Shown: positions 18,785-27,658 of the stretch, piece by piece
Layout of the letters: every line of letters starts with the position of its first letter
Position numbering within the stretch: position 1 is the first letter of the stretch
DNA from: Posidoniimonas polymericola
Lineage (GTDB): Bacteria; Planctomycetota; Planctomycetia; Pirellulales; Lacipirellulaceae
Reading direction: 5' to 3'
Assembly (NCBI RefSeq): GCF_007859935.1
Contig: NZ_SJPO01000012.1
Location: 146,292 to 210,291, forward strand
DNA length: 64,000 nt
Program-made: the position numbers and the translations under genes
Notes under the pieces: generated by a model
Told to the model about the DNA's origin: nothing
What the model saw: the letters and a program-made list of their open reading frames with translations, nothing else
Databases searched by the model: none

Positions 18785-20269
18785 ATGCCCGTGCTCCCGC
18801 TCGCTAATCTGCAGTTGTGGCTGACCCCGTTGTGGATGGTGTCGCTCGGCGTGACGATCGCTGTGCTGGTGCTGCTAGCGGTGTACGGCGTGCTGTGGCT
18901 CGTTTCGCGCCGGGTCGCGGAGCGGATGGCGGTGTCGTTCAGCGAGGGGATGCTGCTGCCAATCAGCTACGTGCTGGGGGCCTTCGTGGCGGTGTTTGTG
19001 CTGGGCGCCGCAACCGCGCCGACCAGCCTGGTGCTCGACTCGTTCAAGCGGCTGCCGTATGTCCGGCCGATCGAAACCACGGTCGAGATCCCCGCCAACG
19101 TCGAGGACCACGAGGTGACGGCGGTCTCGTTCCAGGCCGAAGAACTCACCAGCTACCAGTTCACCAGCGACCAGGACGTGCGGATCGGCATCGAGCCGGG
19201 CCAGGCCTACGGGCAGTCGATGGTGGTGCTCGGCGGCGAGGCAGACGGCTACGAGTGGTCGCCCGGCAGCAAGAACCTGCGGGGCTTCGTCGGCAAGGTC
19301 GACAAGCTGTACGTCACCAACGAGGGGGACGCCCCCGCCCAGCTCACGCTGCGGTTCGACACCGACGTCCGGGTGCCGGAAGTGCACCACGTGCGGACGG
19401 TCGTGATCTCGGTGCTGAGCGTCTTTGCCCTGTACTTCGCCCTGCAGTGGCTGCTGCCGGCGATCTCGAACATCTCGGTCGCGACGGCCAAGGAGGCGGT
19501 CGGGCAGCCGCTGTTCCTGTTGTTCCTCTTGATCGGCGGCGCCGCGCTGCTGATCTACATCGTGATCCCCTACAACACCTTCGGCGAAGACGTCAAGATG
19601 CTGAAGGACTCGGGCCTGACCACCATCATGGTGCTGGCAATGATCTTCGCCATGTGGACCGCCAGCGCCACCGTGGCCGAGGAAATCGAGGGCAAGACCG
19701 CCCTCACGCTGCTCTCCAAGCCGATCAGCCGCCGGCAGTTCATCATCGGCAAGTACTTCGGCATCCTCTGGCCGGTGCTGGTGATGTTTGTCGTGCTGGG
19801 GCCGATCCTGATGGCGAGCGTGTCGTACAAGGTGGTGTACGACGCCCGCGAGACCTCCAACCCGCAGCCCAAGTGGGAGGAGTGCTACGACGAGATGATC
19901 CAGGTCCCCAGCGGCCTGACCCTGGCATTCATGGAGACCGCCATCCTGTCGGCCATCAGCGTGGCGATCTCGACCCGCCTGCCGATGATGCCGAACCTGA
20001 TCATCTGCGGCTCGATCTACGTGCTGGGCCACCTGGGGCCGCTCATCGTGCAGTCGTCGATCGGGCAGATCGAGTTCGTGGCGTTCTTCGGGCGGCTGAT
20101 ATCGGTGGTGATCCCGAACCTCGACAACCTCAACATCCAGGCCGCCATTGCGGCCGGCGTGCCGGTGCCGTCGGTCTACCTCTGGATGGCGGCCGGCTAC
20201 ACGTTGCTGTACTGCACCGCGGCGATGCTGCTAGCGCTGATCCTGTTCGAGGACCGCGACGTCGCTTAA
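18785..20269 (+). CDS. ABC-2 type transporter permease with extracytoplasmic insert
   Basis: 494 residues. Two N-terminal helices (about residues 12-40 and 58-85) flank a soluble region of about 130 residues, then roughly six helices follow. VAEEIEGKTALTLLSKPISR (about residues 299-318) is the characteristic cytoplasmic coupling segment of ABC-2/NatB-type permeases that contacts the ATPase. GYTLLYCTAAMLLALILFE closes the protein. No ATP-binding gene is adjacent in the window, so the partner is elsewhere. It is likely an exporter component; substrate unknown. Its stop overlaps the convergent PEP-CTERM-like gene stop. Confidence 0.82.
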   Translation: MPVLPLANLQLWLTPLWMVSLGVTIAVLVLLAVYGVLWLVSRRVAERMAVSFSEGMLLPISYVLGAFVAVFVLGAATAPTSLVLDSFKRLPYVRPIETTVEIPANVEDHEVTAVSFQAEELTSYQFTSDQDVRIGIEPGQAYGQSMVVLGGEADGYEWSPGSKNLRGFVGKVDKLYVTNEGDAPAQLTLRFDTDVRVPEVHHVRTVVISVLSVFALYFALQWLLPAISNISVATAKEAVGQPLFLLFLLIGGAALLIYIVIPYNTFGEDVKMLKDSGLTTIMVLAMIFAMWTASATVAEEIEGKTALTLLSKPISRRQFIIGKYFGILWPVLVMFVVLGPILMASVSYKVVYDARETSNPQPKWEECYDEMIQVPSGLTLAFMETAILSAISVAISTRLPMMPNLIICGSIYVLGHLGPLIVQSSIGQIEFVAFFGRLISVVIPNLDNLNIQAAIAAGVPVPSVYLWMAAGYTLLYCTAAMLLALILFEDRDVA

Positions 20270-20928
20270 GCGGTTGGGCGCCAGCTTCTCCGCTTGCAGA
20301 AATCGGTGCGCCGGGTCGCGCCCGCGGCACTAAAAAAAACCGCTAAACAACCGCTCACGGCTGAACCGGGCTCGGGCACAACCAGCGTGGCCGTCGCCGA
20401 AGCCCTCTCGTACCAGCCATCCGAGTCGTTCCACATTGTGAACGTCGCAGTGTTGCCGCTAAATACAACGGAGTACCGAGTCCGAAATGGCTCGACAATT
20501 ACCGTAGGCATGATATGGGACTCGGAAGTAAGTCCAATTAGCCCATCGATCGTTTGGAGATAAACACCGCGCCAACCACCGCTTGCGATTTCCGGCGGGG
20601 GCTCAAAGCGGCGTCCGAACTCGACAGGATCGAGCTCAACCGTTTTCTCCTGGATGCTCAGAGGCTCAACCACCACGCGTGTCGTGTGGAGATTCACTTG
20701 GGTGAATGTTAGGTCGAGCGTATCGAGACTACCGGTCTGGGTTTGGTGGTCCAGAATTACGGAGAAGCCGCCTGCGAACTCACCGGTTACGCGATCGGTC
20801 CGGTCGACGAACTGCCGGTCGTGGAAGTGGTAGTCGGACGATTCAAATCGGTAAGTACGTAGCTCTGAGCCGGCAGCGTACGCTGTTGACATGGCAAGCG
20901 CCGCCACAATGAGTGGAGTGCAATGCAT
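20266..20928 (-). CDS. Secreted PEP-CTERM-like protein
   Basis: 220 residues with a signal peptide (LIVAALAMSTAYAAGS) and a beta-rich body. Near the C-terminus, VVPEPGSAVSGCLAVFFSAAGATRR has the VPEP motif, a hydrophobic stretch and a basic pair, the order of a PEP-CTERM sorting signal for exosortase. The signal is atypical because about 15 more residues follow the basic pair. Base composition is visibly less GC-rich than the neighbours. No exosortase gene is nearby. Stop codons of this gene and the permease gene overlap tail to tail. Confidence 0.68.
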   Translation of the reverse strand: MHCTPLIVAALAMSTAYAAGSELRTYRFESSDYHFHDRQFVDRTDRVTGEFAGGFSVILDHQTQTGSLDTLDLTFTQVNLHTTRVVVEPLSIQEKTVELDPVEFGRRFEPPPEIASGGWRGVYLQTIDGLIGLTSESHIMPTVIVEPFRTRYSVVFSGNTATFTMWNDSDGWYERASATATLVVPEPGSAVSGCLAVFFSAAGATRRTDFCKRRSWRPTA

Positions 20929-20969
20929 TGCTGGCTCCTCGATTGTTACGGCGCGGCGAGTGGCAGACC

Positions 20970-22049
20970 TTAGGCCGCCCGGCGAGCAGGCTCCTCCACC
21001 GGCATCGCCGGCGAGGCGAACATCCCGTGGCGGCCTTCGGCCGACCCGTCCCAGCGGTGTTCTTCGACCTTGAGCAGGATCTGCTCGGCCACACCAACCG
21101 CGTCGCGGCCGTCGGCGCCGGTCACCCGCGGGGCGCTGCCCGTGATGATCGCGTGGGCGAAGTCATTCAGCTCTTCCTCCAGCGCGTTGACCGGCGGGAC
21201 TTCCTCGGTGGTTTTCACCAGGAGCTCCTCGAACAGGTTGTCGCGGAGGTGAGCCTGTTGGTCGGCGCTCAGCGCGTCGACGTGGAAGCCGCGGCGGAGC
21301 ACATCCTCACGCGGCTCGACGACGGTCGTCTGCCGGGTGTTAAAGTCGACCCCGACGTAGCCGCGGCTGGTGTACGCCTGAAGGGTGCGTTCCAGCTGGA
21401 AGCTGACCCGCGAGGCGTTGAGCTGCGCGACGCAGCCGTTCTCGAAGTTGAGTTGCGCGGTGACCATGTCCTCGTGGTCGCCCAGCACCGACAGGCCCAT
21501 CGCCTCGACGGCGACCACCGGCGAGCGGACGAGGCTCAGCACCAGGTCGATGTCGTGGATCATCAGGTCGAGCACCGCGCCGATGTCGGTCGAGCGGAAC
21601 GTGTAGCCACTGGTGCGGTTGCACCGCAGCAGCCGCGGGTCACGCAGCCTGGGAGCGGCGACCGACAGCGCCGGATTAAAGCGTTCGACGTGGCCGACCT
21701 GCAGCACGGCGCCCGAGGCGTCGGCGGCGGCGACCAGCTCGTTGGCCTCGCCAAGGGTCGGCGTCAGGGGCTTCTCGCACAGCACGTGCACGCCGGCGTC
21801 GAGCAGCTCCTTGACGATGCCAAAGTGGAGTACGGTCGGCGTGGCGACCACGGCGGCGTCGATCTTGCCGATCAGCGTTCGGTAGTCGGCGACCGCCTCG
21901 GCGCCGGTCTCGGCGGCGATGGCGTTGCGGTTCTGCTCGCTGGGGTCAGCAACCGCGACCAGGTCGAGCGACTCGATTCCGGCCGACAGCTTGGCGTGGA
22001 AACCACCCAGGCGCCCGGCGCCAACGACTGCGATTCTTGGACGTATCAT
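20970..22049 (-). CDS. Gfo/Idh/MocA oxidoreductase (GnnA-like candidate)
   Basis: 359 residues. IAVVGAGRLGGFHAKL is the N-terminal NAD(P)-binding Rossmann motif, VLCEKPLTPT the conserved EKP motif, and HDIDLVLSLV the C-terminal domain substrate segment. The start ATG at 22049 overlaps the lpxA stop as ATGA. A Gfo/Idh gene fused into a lipid A operon beside lpxA is the arrangement of GnnA, which oxidises the 3-OH of UDP-GlcNAc before transamination to UDP-GlcNAc3N, giving amide-linked acyl chains in lipid A. A GnnB aminotransferase is not seen in the window, so the assignment is an inference from context. The longer open frame to 22304 is an lpxA shadow. Confidence 0.8.
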   Translation of the reverse strand: MIRPRIAVVGAGRLGGFHAKLSAGIESLDLVAVADPSEQNRNAIAAETGAEAVADYRTLIGKIDAAVVATPTVLHFGIVKELLDAGVHVLCEKPLTPTLGEANELVAAADASGAVLQVGHVERFNPALSVAAPRLRDPRLLRCNRTSGYTFRSTDIGAVLDLMIHDIDLVLSLVRSPVVAVEAMGLSVLGDHEDMVTAQLNFENGCVAQLNASRVSFQLERTLQAYTSRGYVGVDFNTRQTTVVEPREDVLRRGFHVDALSADQQAHLRDNLFEELLVKTTEEVPPVNALEEELNDFAHAIITGSAPRVTGADGRDAVGVAEQILLKVEEHRWDGSAEGRHGMFASPAMPVEEPARRAA

Positions 22050-22852
22050 GCGGCCCTCTTTGCTTCCCGGCCGCGTCCGTGGCGGCCTTCTTGTTGCCCC
22101 TCGACAAACGACAGCAGCTTCTTCACGCCCGGGGTGATGCGGTCGGCTCCGCGGAGCACCTCGCGGGCGGCCTCCAGGCCGACCTTCGAGCGGTAGAGCA
22201 GGCGGTGGGCCTCGGCGAGCGAGTCGATCTCGGCCGGGTCGAAGTTGTTCCGACGCAGCGCCACGATGTTGATGCAACGCGGGCGGGCGGGCGTGCCCTC
22301 GCACAGCATGAACGGCGGGACGTCGTGCAGCACGCGGCTTAGTCCGCCGATGAAGCTGTAGCTGCCGATGGTCGTGTAGTGGTGCACCGCCACGCCGCCC
22401 GAGAGCGACGCGAAGTCGTTCACGTGGACGTGGCCGCCGAGCAGCGTGCCGTTGGCGATGATGATACGGCTGCCGAGCTTGCAGTCGTGGGCGACGTGCG
22501 AGTTGGCCATCAGGAAGTTCTCATCGCCGAGCGAGGTGATGCCGTCTTCCTTCTCGGTGGCGCGGTTGACGGTCACGCCCTCGCGGAACATGTTGCCGTG
22601 GCCGATCACGACCTTCGTGGCCGAGCCGGTGTAGCTGATGTCCTGGGGCTCGCCGCCAATCACGACGTTCGGGTAGAAGGTGTTGTCGCGGCCGACGTCG
22701 ACGTGGCCCATCAGGGTCACGTTGTTCAGGAGTCGAGTGCCGCGTTCGATCCGCACATTGGCGCCCACCGTGCAGAACGGGCCGATCTCGACCTCTTCGT
22801 CTAGTTCCGCACGCGGGTCCACCCAGGCGTTCGCTGCGATGCTGGTGGCCAT
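22046..22852 (-). CDS. lpxA: Acyl-ACP--UDP-N-acetylglucosamine O-acyltransferase
   Basis: 268 residues of left-handed beta-helix hexapeptide repeats (IGPFCTVGANVRIERGT, VTLMGHVDVG and others), with the catalytic His in NSHVAHDCKLG and the C-terminal helical cap. It transfers a 3-hydroxyacyl chain to UDP-GlcNAc, the first step of lipid A synthesis in the cytoplasm. The ATG at 22852 is preceded by GAGGAG and matches family starts; the ATG nine codons upstream is less likely. It lies between lpxC and the Gfo/Idh gene and is coupled to the latter by an ATGA overlap. Confidence 0.92.
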   Translation of the reverse strand: MATSIAANAWVDPRAELDEEVEIGPFCTVGANVRIERGTRLLNNVTLMGHVDVGRDNTFYPNVVIGGEPQDISYTGSATKVVIGHGNMFREGVTVNRATEKEDGITSLGDENFLMANSHVAHDCKLGSRIIIANGTLLGGHVHVNDFASLSGGVAVHHYTTIGSYSFIGGLSRVLHDVPPFMLCEGTPARPRCINIVALRRNNFDPAEIDSLAEAHRLLYRSKVGLEAAREVLRGADRITPGVKKLLSFVEGQQEGRHGRGREAKRAA

Positions 22853-22905
22853 GGGAAGTCTCCTCAGATAGGCGGGCAATCCTTTGCCCGCTCGTGAATG
22901 ATTCG

Positions 22906-23778
22906 TTACGCCGACTTCCGCTGCTGGGACTGCTGCTCATCCATGAGCAGCTTCGCCACCAGCTCCCCGTTCAATTGGTGACCGCTGCGGTAGGCCACGA
23001 CGTGCCCCACAATCGGTCGCCCGGCCAGGGCGAGGTCGCCCACGACGTCCAGCACCTTGTGCCGGACGCACTCGTCATCAAAACGCAACTGGTTGCCGAT
23101 CGGGCCGTCGGGACCGAAGATCAGCAGCTCCTCGGGGGAAACGTGCGAACCCAGCCCGCGGGCGATCAACGCGTCGGCCTCGTGCTTGAGCACGAAGGTC
23201 CGGGCGGGCGCCAGCTCGGCGATGAACGCGCGGGCGTCGACGTCGGTCACCAGCCACTGCGAACCGATTGGGCTGTCGGGCCCGTAGTCCAGGCGGTACT
23301 CGATCGACATGCGGTCGCCCATCGGGGGGCGGACCTCGATCCACTTGTCGGCGTCGCCGCAGCGGAGGGGCCTTTCGACCACCAGCGGACGGACCAGCCC
23401 TGCCTGGGCGGTGAGCCCGGCCTGGGCGATCGCCTCGACAAAGGCGGCGGCCGAGCCGTCTAGGCCCGGCATCTCAGCGGCCGTGACGCCGATCTCGCAG
23501 TTATCGACCTCAAGCCCGGCGAGCGCCGCGAGGACGTGCTCGACCATGTCGACCGTGGCGCCGTTCGCGGCGAGCACGGTGCGGCGTTGGGCGTCGTTGC
23601 GACTGGCCGACGTGGCCGGTATGCGGGGGGCGCCGGGAAGATCGTCCCGGACAAAGAAGCGGCCCGCGCCAACCGGGGCGGGTCGGAACTCCACCCGCAC
23701 CTCCTGGCCGGACCAGTACCCGATCCCTGTCACACCGACGGGTCGGGCAAGCGTGTGCTGTGTGCGCGACTGTGGCAT
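22906..23778 (-). CDS. lpxC: UDP-3-O-acyl-N-acetylglucosamine deacetylase
   Basis: 290 residues. Zinc and catalytic motifs are complete: VDMVEHVLAALAGLEVDNC (first zinc His), PGLDGSAAAFVEAI, VRHKVLDVVGDLALAG (second zinc His and the zinc Asp) and SGHQLNGELVAKL (catalytic His). It performs the committed deacetylation of lipid A synthesis. The start at 23778 was chosen where LpxC homology begins (SRTQHTLARPV). The fused or adjacent FabZ found beside LpxC in many relatives is absent. Head of the LpxC-LpxA-Gfo/Idh operon, 120 bases downstream of ompH. Confidence 0.93.
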   Translation of the reverse strand: MPQSRTQHTLARPVGVTGIGYWSGQEVRVEFRPAPVGAGRFFVRDDLPGAPRIPATSASRNDAQRRTVLAANGATVDMVEHVLAALAGLEVDNCEIGVTAAEMPGLDGSAAAFVEAIAQAGLTAQAGLVRPLVVERPLRCGDADKWIEVRPPMGDRMSIEYRLDYGPDSPIGSQWLVTDVDARAFIAELAPARTFVLKHEADALIARGLGSHVSPEELLIFGPDGPIGNQLRFDDECVRHKVLDVVGDLALAGRPIVGHVVAYRSGHQLNGELVAKLLMDEQQSQQRKSA

Positions 23779-23898
23779 CGCGGTAAACTCCCTGACTGGC
23801 TGCGTCCGAGGCGGACTAAGAATCAAGCGGGGGGCGGCAGAACGCCGGCAACGGCGCGCGGCGGCCCCAGCAGGGACCGCCGCGGCGGCTGCGTCAAC

Positions 23899-24522
23899 TC
23901 AGCGAGTGGCGCCCGCACCCGAGGTGCGCTCGGCCACGTTTTCCTTGCCAGGGTAGCTGGCCTTGACCATCGCGATGATGTCCGGCGTGATGTCAATCGA
24001 GTCCTGGTACTGGACCGTCTTGTTGATGCCGGCCAGGATCTGCTGACGGATCGCCGGGTCCGGCTCCTCGCCGTTGAAGCGGAAGACAACGCCGATGCCG
24101 TAGTGCTTGGCGTACCGCTTGATCTCGTTCTGGACCTGGCCGTAGGCCTCGTAGTAGGCCTTGGCTTCCTTCTCCAGAAAGCCCTTCTGCAGCTTGTTCT
24201 TCTTCAGCTCGAACTGGGCCTTGCCGGTCGCGAGCTGCTCATCGGCCTGCTTGAACTCGGCCGAGCCGGGCTTGAACGTGGCCCGAGACTGCTCGACGCT
24301 CATCAGCTGCTGGGCGTCTTGCTTAAGCTGGTTTTCGATCTGCTGGACCTCGCCCTGCATGCTCTCCAGCTTGTCGCGGAACTGCGGGTGGTTCTTGAAC
24401 ACATAGTTGATGTCCACCACCGCAAACTTGTACTTCGGGGCGTTGGCGCCGGCCTGGTTCTGGGCGAAGGCGGGGGCGGCAATCAGAAGAGCCGCAATCG
24501 CGGCGACGGGAAGCATCTTCAC
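23899..24522 (-). CDS. OmpH/Skp family periplasmic chaperone
   Basis: 207 residues. Signal peptide KMLPVAAIAALLIAAPAFAQ, then the Skp-type start FAVVDINYVFKNHPQF. A long helical coiled-coil follows, rich in Gln, Lys and Glu (about residues 50-135), forming the tentacles of the family, and a beta-strand segment YGIGVVFRFNGEEPDP closes it. Skp-like trimers hold unfolded outer-membrane proteins in the periplasm. Its place directly before lpxC matches the common BamA-OmpH-Lpx arrangement, although bamA is not in the window, and supports a genuine outer membrane. Confidence 0.88.
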   Translation of the reverse strand: MKMLPVAAIAALLIAAPAFAQNQAGANAPKYKFAVVDINYVFKNHPQFRDKLESMQGEVQQIENQLKQDAQQLMSVEQSRATFKPGSAEFKQADEQLATGKAQFELKKNKLQKGFLEKEAKAYYEAYGQVQNEIKRYAKHYGIGVVFRFNGEEPDPAIRQQILAGINKTVQYQDSIDITPDIIAMVKASYPGKENVAERTSGAGATR

Positions 24523-24829
24523 GTCAGCACTCCTTGCTGAGTAGGGTCATCCTTGACCGGTTCGACGATACACGACAGAGGACGCGGGTTTGGAACCGCG
24601 GGCGAGCCCCCTGTCCTTGAAGGCGGGCGGTATTCTGCCGACATGCCAGGAGCGAGTAAAGGGCAATTGCAACCGAATACGAGAAAGTTCCCCGGGCGCC
24701 AGCAGCGGCCGTGAGCCCCGCCAGGTCGGGGGGACCGCCAACCCGCCTTGCCGGCCGGGGGCAGCCCCGCTATCTTCCCCGCCCCTGCCACGAGGCCATC
24801 TACCAGCCGCCCTCACGGAGGATCACCGG
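24523..24829. other. Divergent intergenic region
   Basis: About 307 bases between ompH (minus) and the receiver gene (plus). Small frames on both strands lack recognisable features. A GGAGGA Shine-Dalgarno at 24817-24822 belongs to the receiver gene. The promoters of both operons should lie here; no convincing hexamers were picked out. Confidence 0.45.
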
Positions 24830-25201
24830 TTGAGCACTCCCTGCCGCATCCTGATCGTCGACGAGTCCCCCGAGTCACGCGAGGTGCTGCGCGCCCTGCT
24901 CGAGAGGGGCGGCTCCGAGACCCTCGAGGCCGACCGCCCGGACCAGGCGCTGCGGCTCAGCTCCGCGTCCCAGCCGGACCTGATCGTGTGCGATGTGGAC
25001 AGCGACCGCACCACCGACCACCAGGCGTCCCGGCTGCTGGTGGCCGCCGCGGTCCGCATGGACGCCCCAATCGTTTTTCTCGGCGCCCTAAAGCAGCAAT
25101 CCGCATGGACTTCCGGCGGAGAGTTCGTGGCCAAACCCTACCACTACGGCCCGCTGATTCGTAGAATCGAATCGCTGTTGGCGAATCGCCGCGCGGCCTA
25201 G
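24830..25201 (+). CDS. Stand-alone response regulator receiver domain
   Basis: 123 residues starting at TTG 24830, supported by GGAGGA about seven bases upstream. CRILIVDESPESREV holds the acidic pocket, LIVCDVDSD the phosphoacceptor Asp55, and FVAKPYHY the conserved Lys102. The switch Ser/Thr expected in the fourth strand is Gly85 (PIVFLGAL), so phosphorylation may not propagate in the normal way. There is no output domain. It precedes an FHA-GAF histidine kinase by 78 bases on the same strand and is a natural partner for it (inference). Confidence 0.8.
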   Translation: MSTPCRILIVDESPESREVLRALLERGGSETLEADRPDQALRLSSASQPDLIVCDVDSDRTTDHQASRLLVAAAVRMDAPIVFLGALKQQSAWTSGGEFVAKPYHYGPLIRRIESLLANRRAA

Positions 25202-25279
25202 CCCGCGCCCGGCGGTCCGCCCCCTCGCTTCCACCGGGCGTCCCACGGGCCGCCCTAGTGCCGCCCTGGGGCTGAACGC

Positions 25280-27151
25280 GTGCCGTCGCTGTTTGTTATC
25301 CAAGGACGAGACCAAGGCACCCGGTTCGAGCTGCGCGAGAGCCCGACCTCGATCGGCCGCGACAGCGACAACACCATGCAGCTGCACGACACCGAGGTGT
25401 CGCGCAAGCACGCCGAGGTCACCCTCGACGGCAGCCGCGTGCTGCTGCGGGACCTCAACAGCTCGAACGGCAGCTACGTCAACGGCAAGGCGGTCCGCCA
25501 GGCCCTGCTCCGCAGCGGCGACCAGCTGCAGCTCGGCCGTTCGCTGCTGCTGTTCACCGGGCCCAAGGAAGAGTCGATCGACTCCGGCGACAGCCGCGTC
25601 GACATCGTGGCCTCGGTGCTCGACGGCGACGAGTCGCGGATCCTGCACTCGATCAGCCACGCCGAGGGGAGCGAGCTGCTCGCCACCCCCGCCGACCAGA
25701 CCCAGAGCCCGTGGCTGGCCCGCGCCCGCAGCAACCTCCAGATCATGTACCGCACGTCGCTGGCGGTGAGCCACACGCTGGACATCGACCAGCTGCTCTC
25801 CCGCATCATGGACATGATCTTCGAGTGGGTCGAGGCCGACCGCGGGTGCATCATGCTGAAGAACCAGCAGACCGGCAAGCTGGAGCCGCGGGTCCGACGC
25901 CACCGCCGCGGCATCCAGACCGAAGAGCGGATCAGCATCAGCAAGACCATCCTCGACTACGTCGTGAACAACGGCGAGGGCGTGCTGACCAGCAACGCCC
26001 GCGACGACAACCGCTGGGACCCGGCCCAGAGCATCGTGAAGATGGGCGTCCGCGAGGCGATCTGCGTCCCGATGCAGGGCCGCTACGACATCGTCGGCGT
26101 GATCTACATCGACACCTCGCTCACGCCGCAGCGGATCGCCCAGCAGAAGTCGGCCAACCAGTTCGGCCAGGAGCACCTCAAGCTGATGGTCGCCATCGCC
26201 CACCAGGCGGCGCTCGCGGTCGAGGACACCTCGTACTACCAGGCGATGGTGCAGGCCGAGCGGCTGGCGGCGGTCGGACAGACCATCGCCACGCTCTCGC
26301 ACCACATCAAGAACATCCTGCAGGGCGTCCGCGGCGGCAGCTACCTGATAGAGCTCGGTATGACCGACCACGAGAAGGCGATGAGCGAGGGCGAAGAAGG
26401 CCTCGAGATCGACGCCGAAGCCGCCGCCAAGGCCGTCTCGACGATGCGCAAGGGCTGGAAGATTGTCGACAAGAACCAGGAGCGGATCTCCGGCCTGGTG
26501 ATGGACATGCTCACCTTCAGCAAGGAGCGTGTGCCCGAGCCGGTCCCCAGCGACCTCAACGAGGTGACCGCCGACGTGGTCGAGCTGGTGCAGGCCCGCG
26601 CCAAGGACCTCAGCGTCGAGCTGCAGTGGCGCCCCGGCGGCGACATCCCGACCATCGAGTTCGACCCCGACGCCATCCACCGCGCGGTGCTGAACGTCGT
26701 GACCAACGCGATCGACGCCTGCGAGGGGCGCGACCCCGCCCGCGTGACCGTCGGCACGCAGCTCGACACCGAGGCCCGCCGGGCGGTCGTGCTTGTCGAG
26801 GACACGGGCGTCGGCATCGCGCCGGAGGACGTCGAGTCGGTGTTCACGGTGTTTGTCTCGAAGAAGGGCAGCCGCGGCACCGGCCTAGGCCTGTCGGTGA
26901 CTCAGAAGATTTTCCACGAGCACGGCGGCGCCGTCAGCCTGACGAGCGAGCCCGGCAAGGGCACCACGTTCCGCCTCGAGCTGCCGCTCGAGTCGAAGAT
27001 CCGCAAGAGCGACGAGGCCGAGCGGGCCGAGGAAGAAGAGATGTCCGGCCCCGACGACATCGCGTCGACACTGGTCAACATCGTGGACGACAGCGTCACC
27101 GACGACGGCGTCTCCGACAGCAGCGTCGTGGACGACAGCAGCCACGTTTAG
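25280..27151 (+). CDS. FHA-GAF sensor histidine kinase
   Basis: 623 residues. An N-terminal FHA domain (about 5-95; SIGRDSDN, SRKHAEVTLDG, NSSNGSYVNG) binds phospho-Thr. A GAF domain (about 150-320) follows, with NGEGVLTSNARDDNRW and AICVPMQGRYDIVGVIYID. The dimerisation region has LSHHIKNILQG (His near residue 341). The HATPase domain has NVVTNAIDACEG (N box), VEDTGVGIAPEDVESVF (G1) and GSRGTGLGLSVTQKI (G2). The C-terminal ~55 residues are acidic and repetitive (DDSVTDDGVSDSSVVDD). No transmembrane segment, so a cytoplasmic sensor. Probably works with the lone receiver upstream. Confidence 0.87.
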   Translation: MPSLFVIQGRDQGTRFELRESPTSIGRDSDNTMQLHDTEVSRKHAEVTLDGSRVLLRDLNSSNGSYVNGKAVRQALLRSGDQLQLGRSLLLFTGPKEESIDSGDSRVDIVASVLDGDESRILHSISHAEGSELLATPADQTQSPWLARARSNLQIMYRTSLAVSHTLDIDQLLSRIMDMIFEWVEADRGCIMLKNQQTGKLEPRVRRHRRGIQTEERISISKTILDYVVNNGEGVLTSNARDDNRWDPAQSIVKMGVREAICVPMQGRYDIVGVIYIDTSLTPQRIAQQKSANQFGQEHLKLMVAIAHQAALAVEDTSYYQAMVQAERLAAVGQTIATLSHHIKNILQGVRGGSYLIELGMTDHEKAMSEGEEGLEIDAEAAAKAVSTMRKGWKIVDKNQERISGLVMDMLTFSKERVPEPVPSDLNEVTADVVELVQARAKDLSVELQWRPGGDIPTIEFDPDAIHRAVLNVVTNAIDACEGRDPARVTVGTQLDTEARRAVVLVEDTGVGIAPEDVESVFTVFVSKKGSRGTGLGLSVTQKIFHEHGGAVSLTSEPGKGTTFRLELPLESKIRKSDEAERAEEEEMSGPDDIASTLVNIVDDSVTDDGVSDSSVVDDSSHV

Positions 27152-27203
27152 GTGGCCTGCTAGCCGCCGCCCCGCGAACGCTGTCCCATTAAACGGCGTC
27201 CGA

Positions 27204-27551
27204 CTAAACAGCGCCCTGGCCGCCCTGGCCATCGCTGATCTGGATCACCCGGTCGATCGGCAGCACAAAGATCTTGCCGTCGCCGATGTGGCCCTCGGTG
27301 CTAGTGCGGGCAAACTCTTCCAGGCACGCGATCGTCCGCTCGACGTAGTCGTCGTTGACGGCGATCTCGAGCTCCAGCTTGCGGAGCAGCTGGGTCTGGT
27401 ACTCGTGGCCGCGGAAGGTCTCGAGGTGACCGCGTTGCCGCGCGTAGCCCATGGCGTCGCACGCGGTCATGCGGGTAACGCCGATGTGGGCGAGCGCCTC
27501 GCGGACCGCGTTCAAACGCGTCGGCTGGATCACGGTAACAATGAGCTTCAT
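27204..27551 (-). CDS. PII family nitrogen signalling protein
   Basis: 115 residues. The T-loop reads YARQRGHLETFRGHEYQTQ; Tyr51, the uridylylation site of enteric GlnB, is kept, while the position equivalent to Tyr46 is Phe. The B-loop and C-terminal signature are TSTEGHIGDGKIFVLPI. PII trimers bind ATP/ADP and 2-oxoglutarate and control nitrogen enzymes and ammonium channels. No amt or glutamine synthetase gene is adjacent, so GlnB versus GlnK cannot be decided. Confidence 0.9.
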   Translation of the reverse strand: MKLIVTVIQPTRLNAVREALAHIGVTRMTACDAMGYARQRGHLETFRGHEYQTQLLRKLELEIAVNDDYVERTIACLEEFARTSTEGHIGDGKIFVLPIDRVIQISDGQGGQGAV

Positions 27552-27658
27552 GGCCGCCTGACCTGAATGGAACGTCAGGCGACCAGGATACCCCGAACGG
27601 CCAGCAGTCGCAATTCAGCGGTGTTCTGGCCGTTGCCGGCAGACTTACGCGGCGACCG

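Noticed and set aside
25088..26680. 530-residue minus-strand ORF opposite the histidine kinase
   Set aside because: It is the antisense shadow of a clearly real FHA-GAF-HATPase gene; high GC makes stop codons rare. Composition (Val/Asp/His/Arg-rich, no motif) is typical of such shadows.
27204..27551. PII protein thought to have lost its uridylylation Tyr
   Set aside because: Counting residues shows Tyr51 is present; only the position equivalent to Tyr46 is Phe, so loss of modification cannot be claimed.
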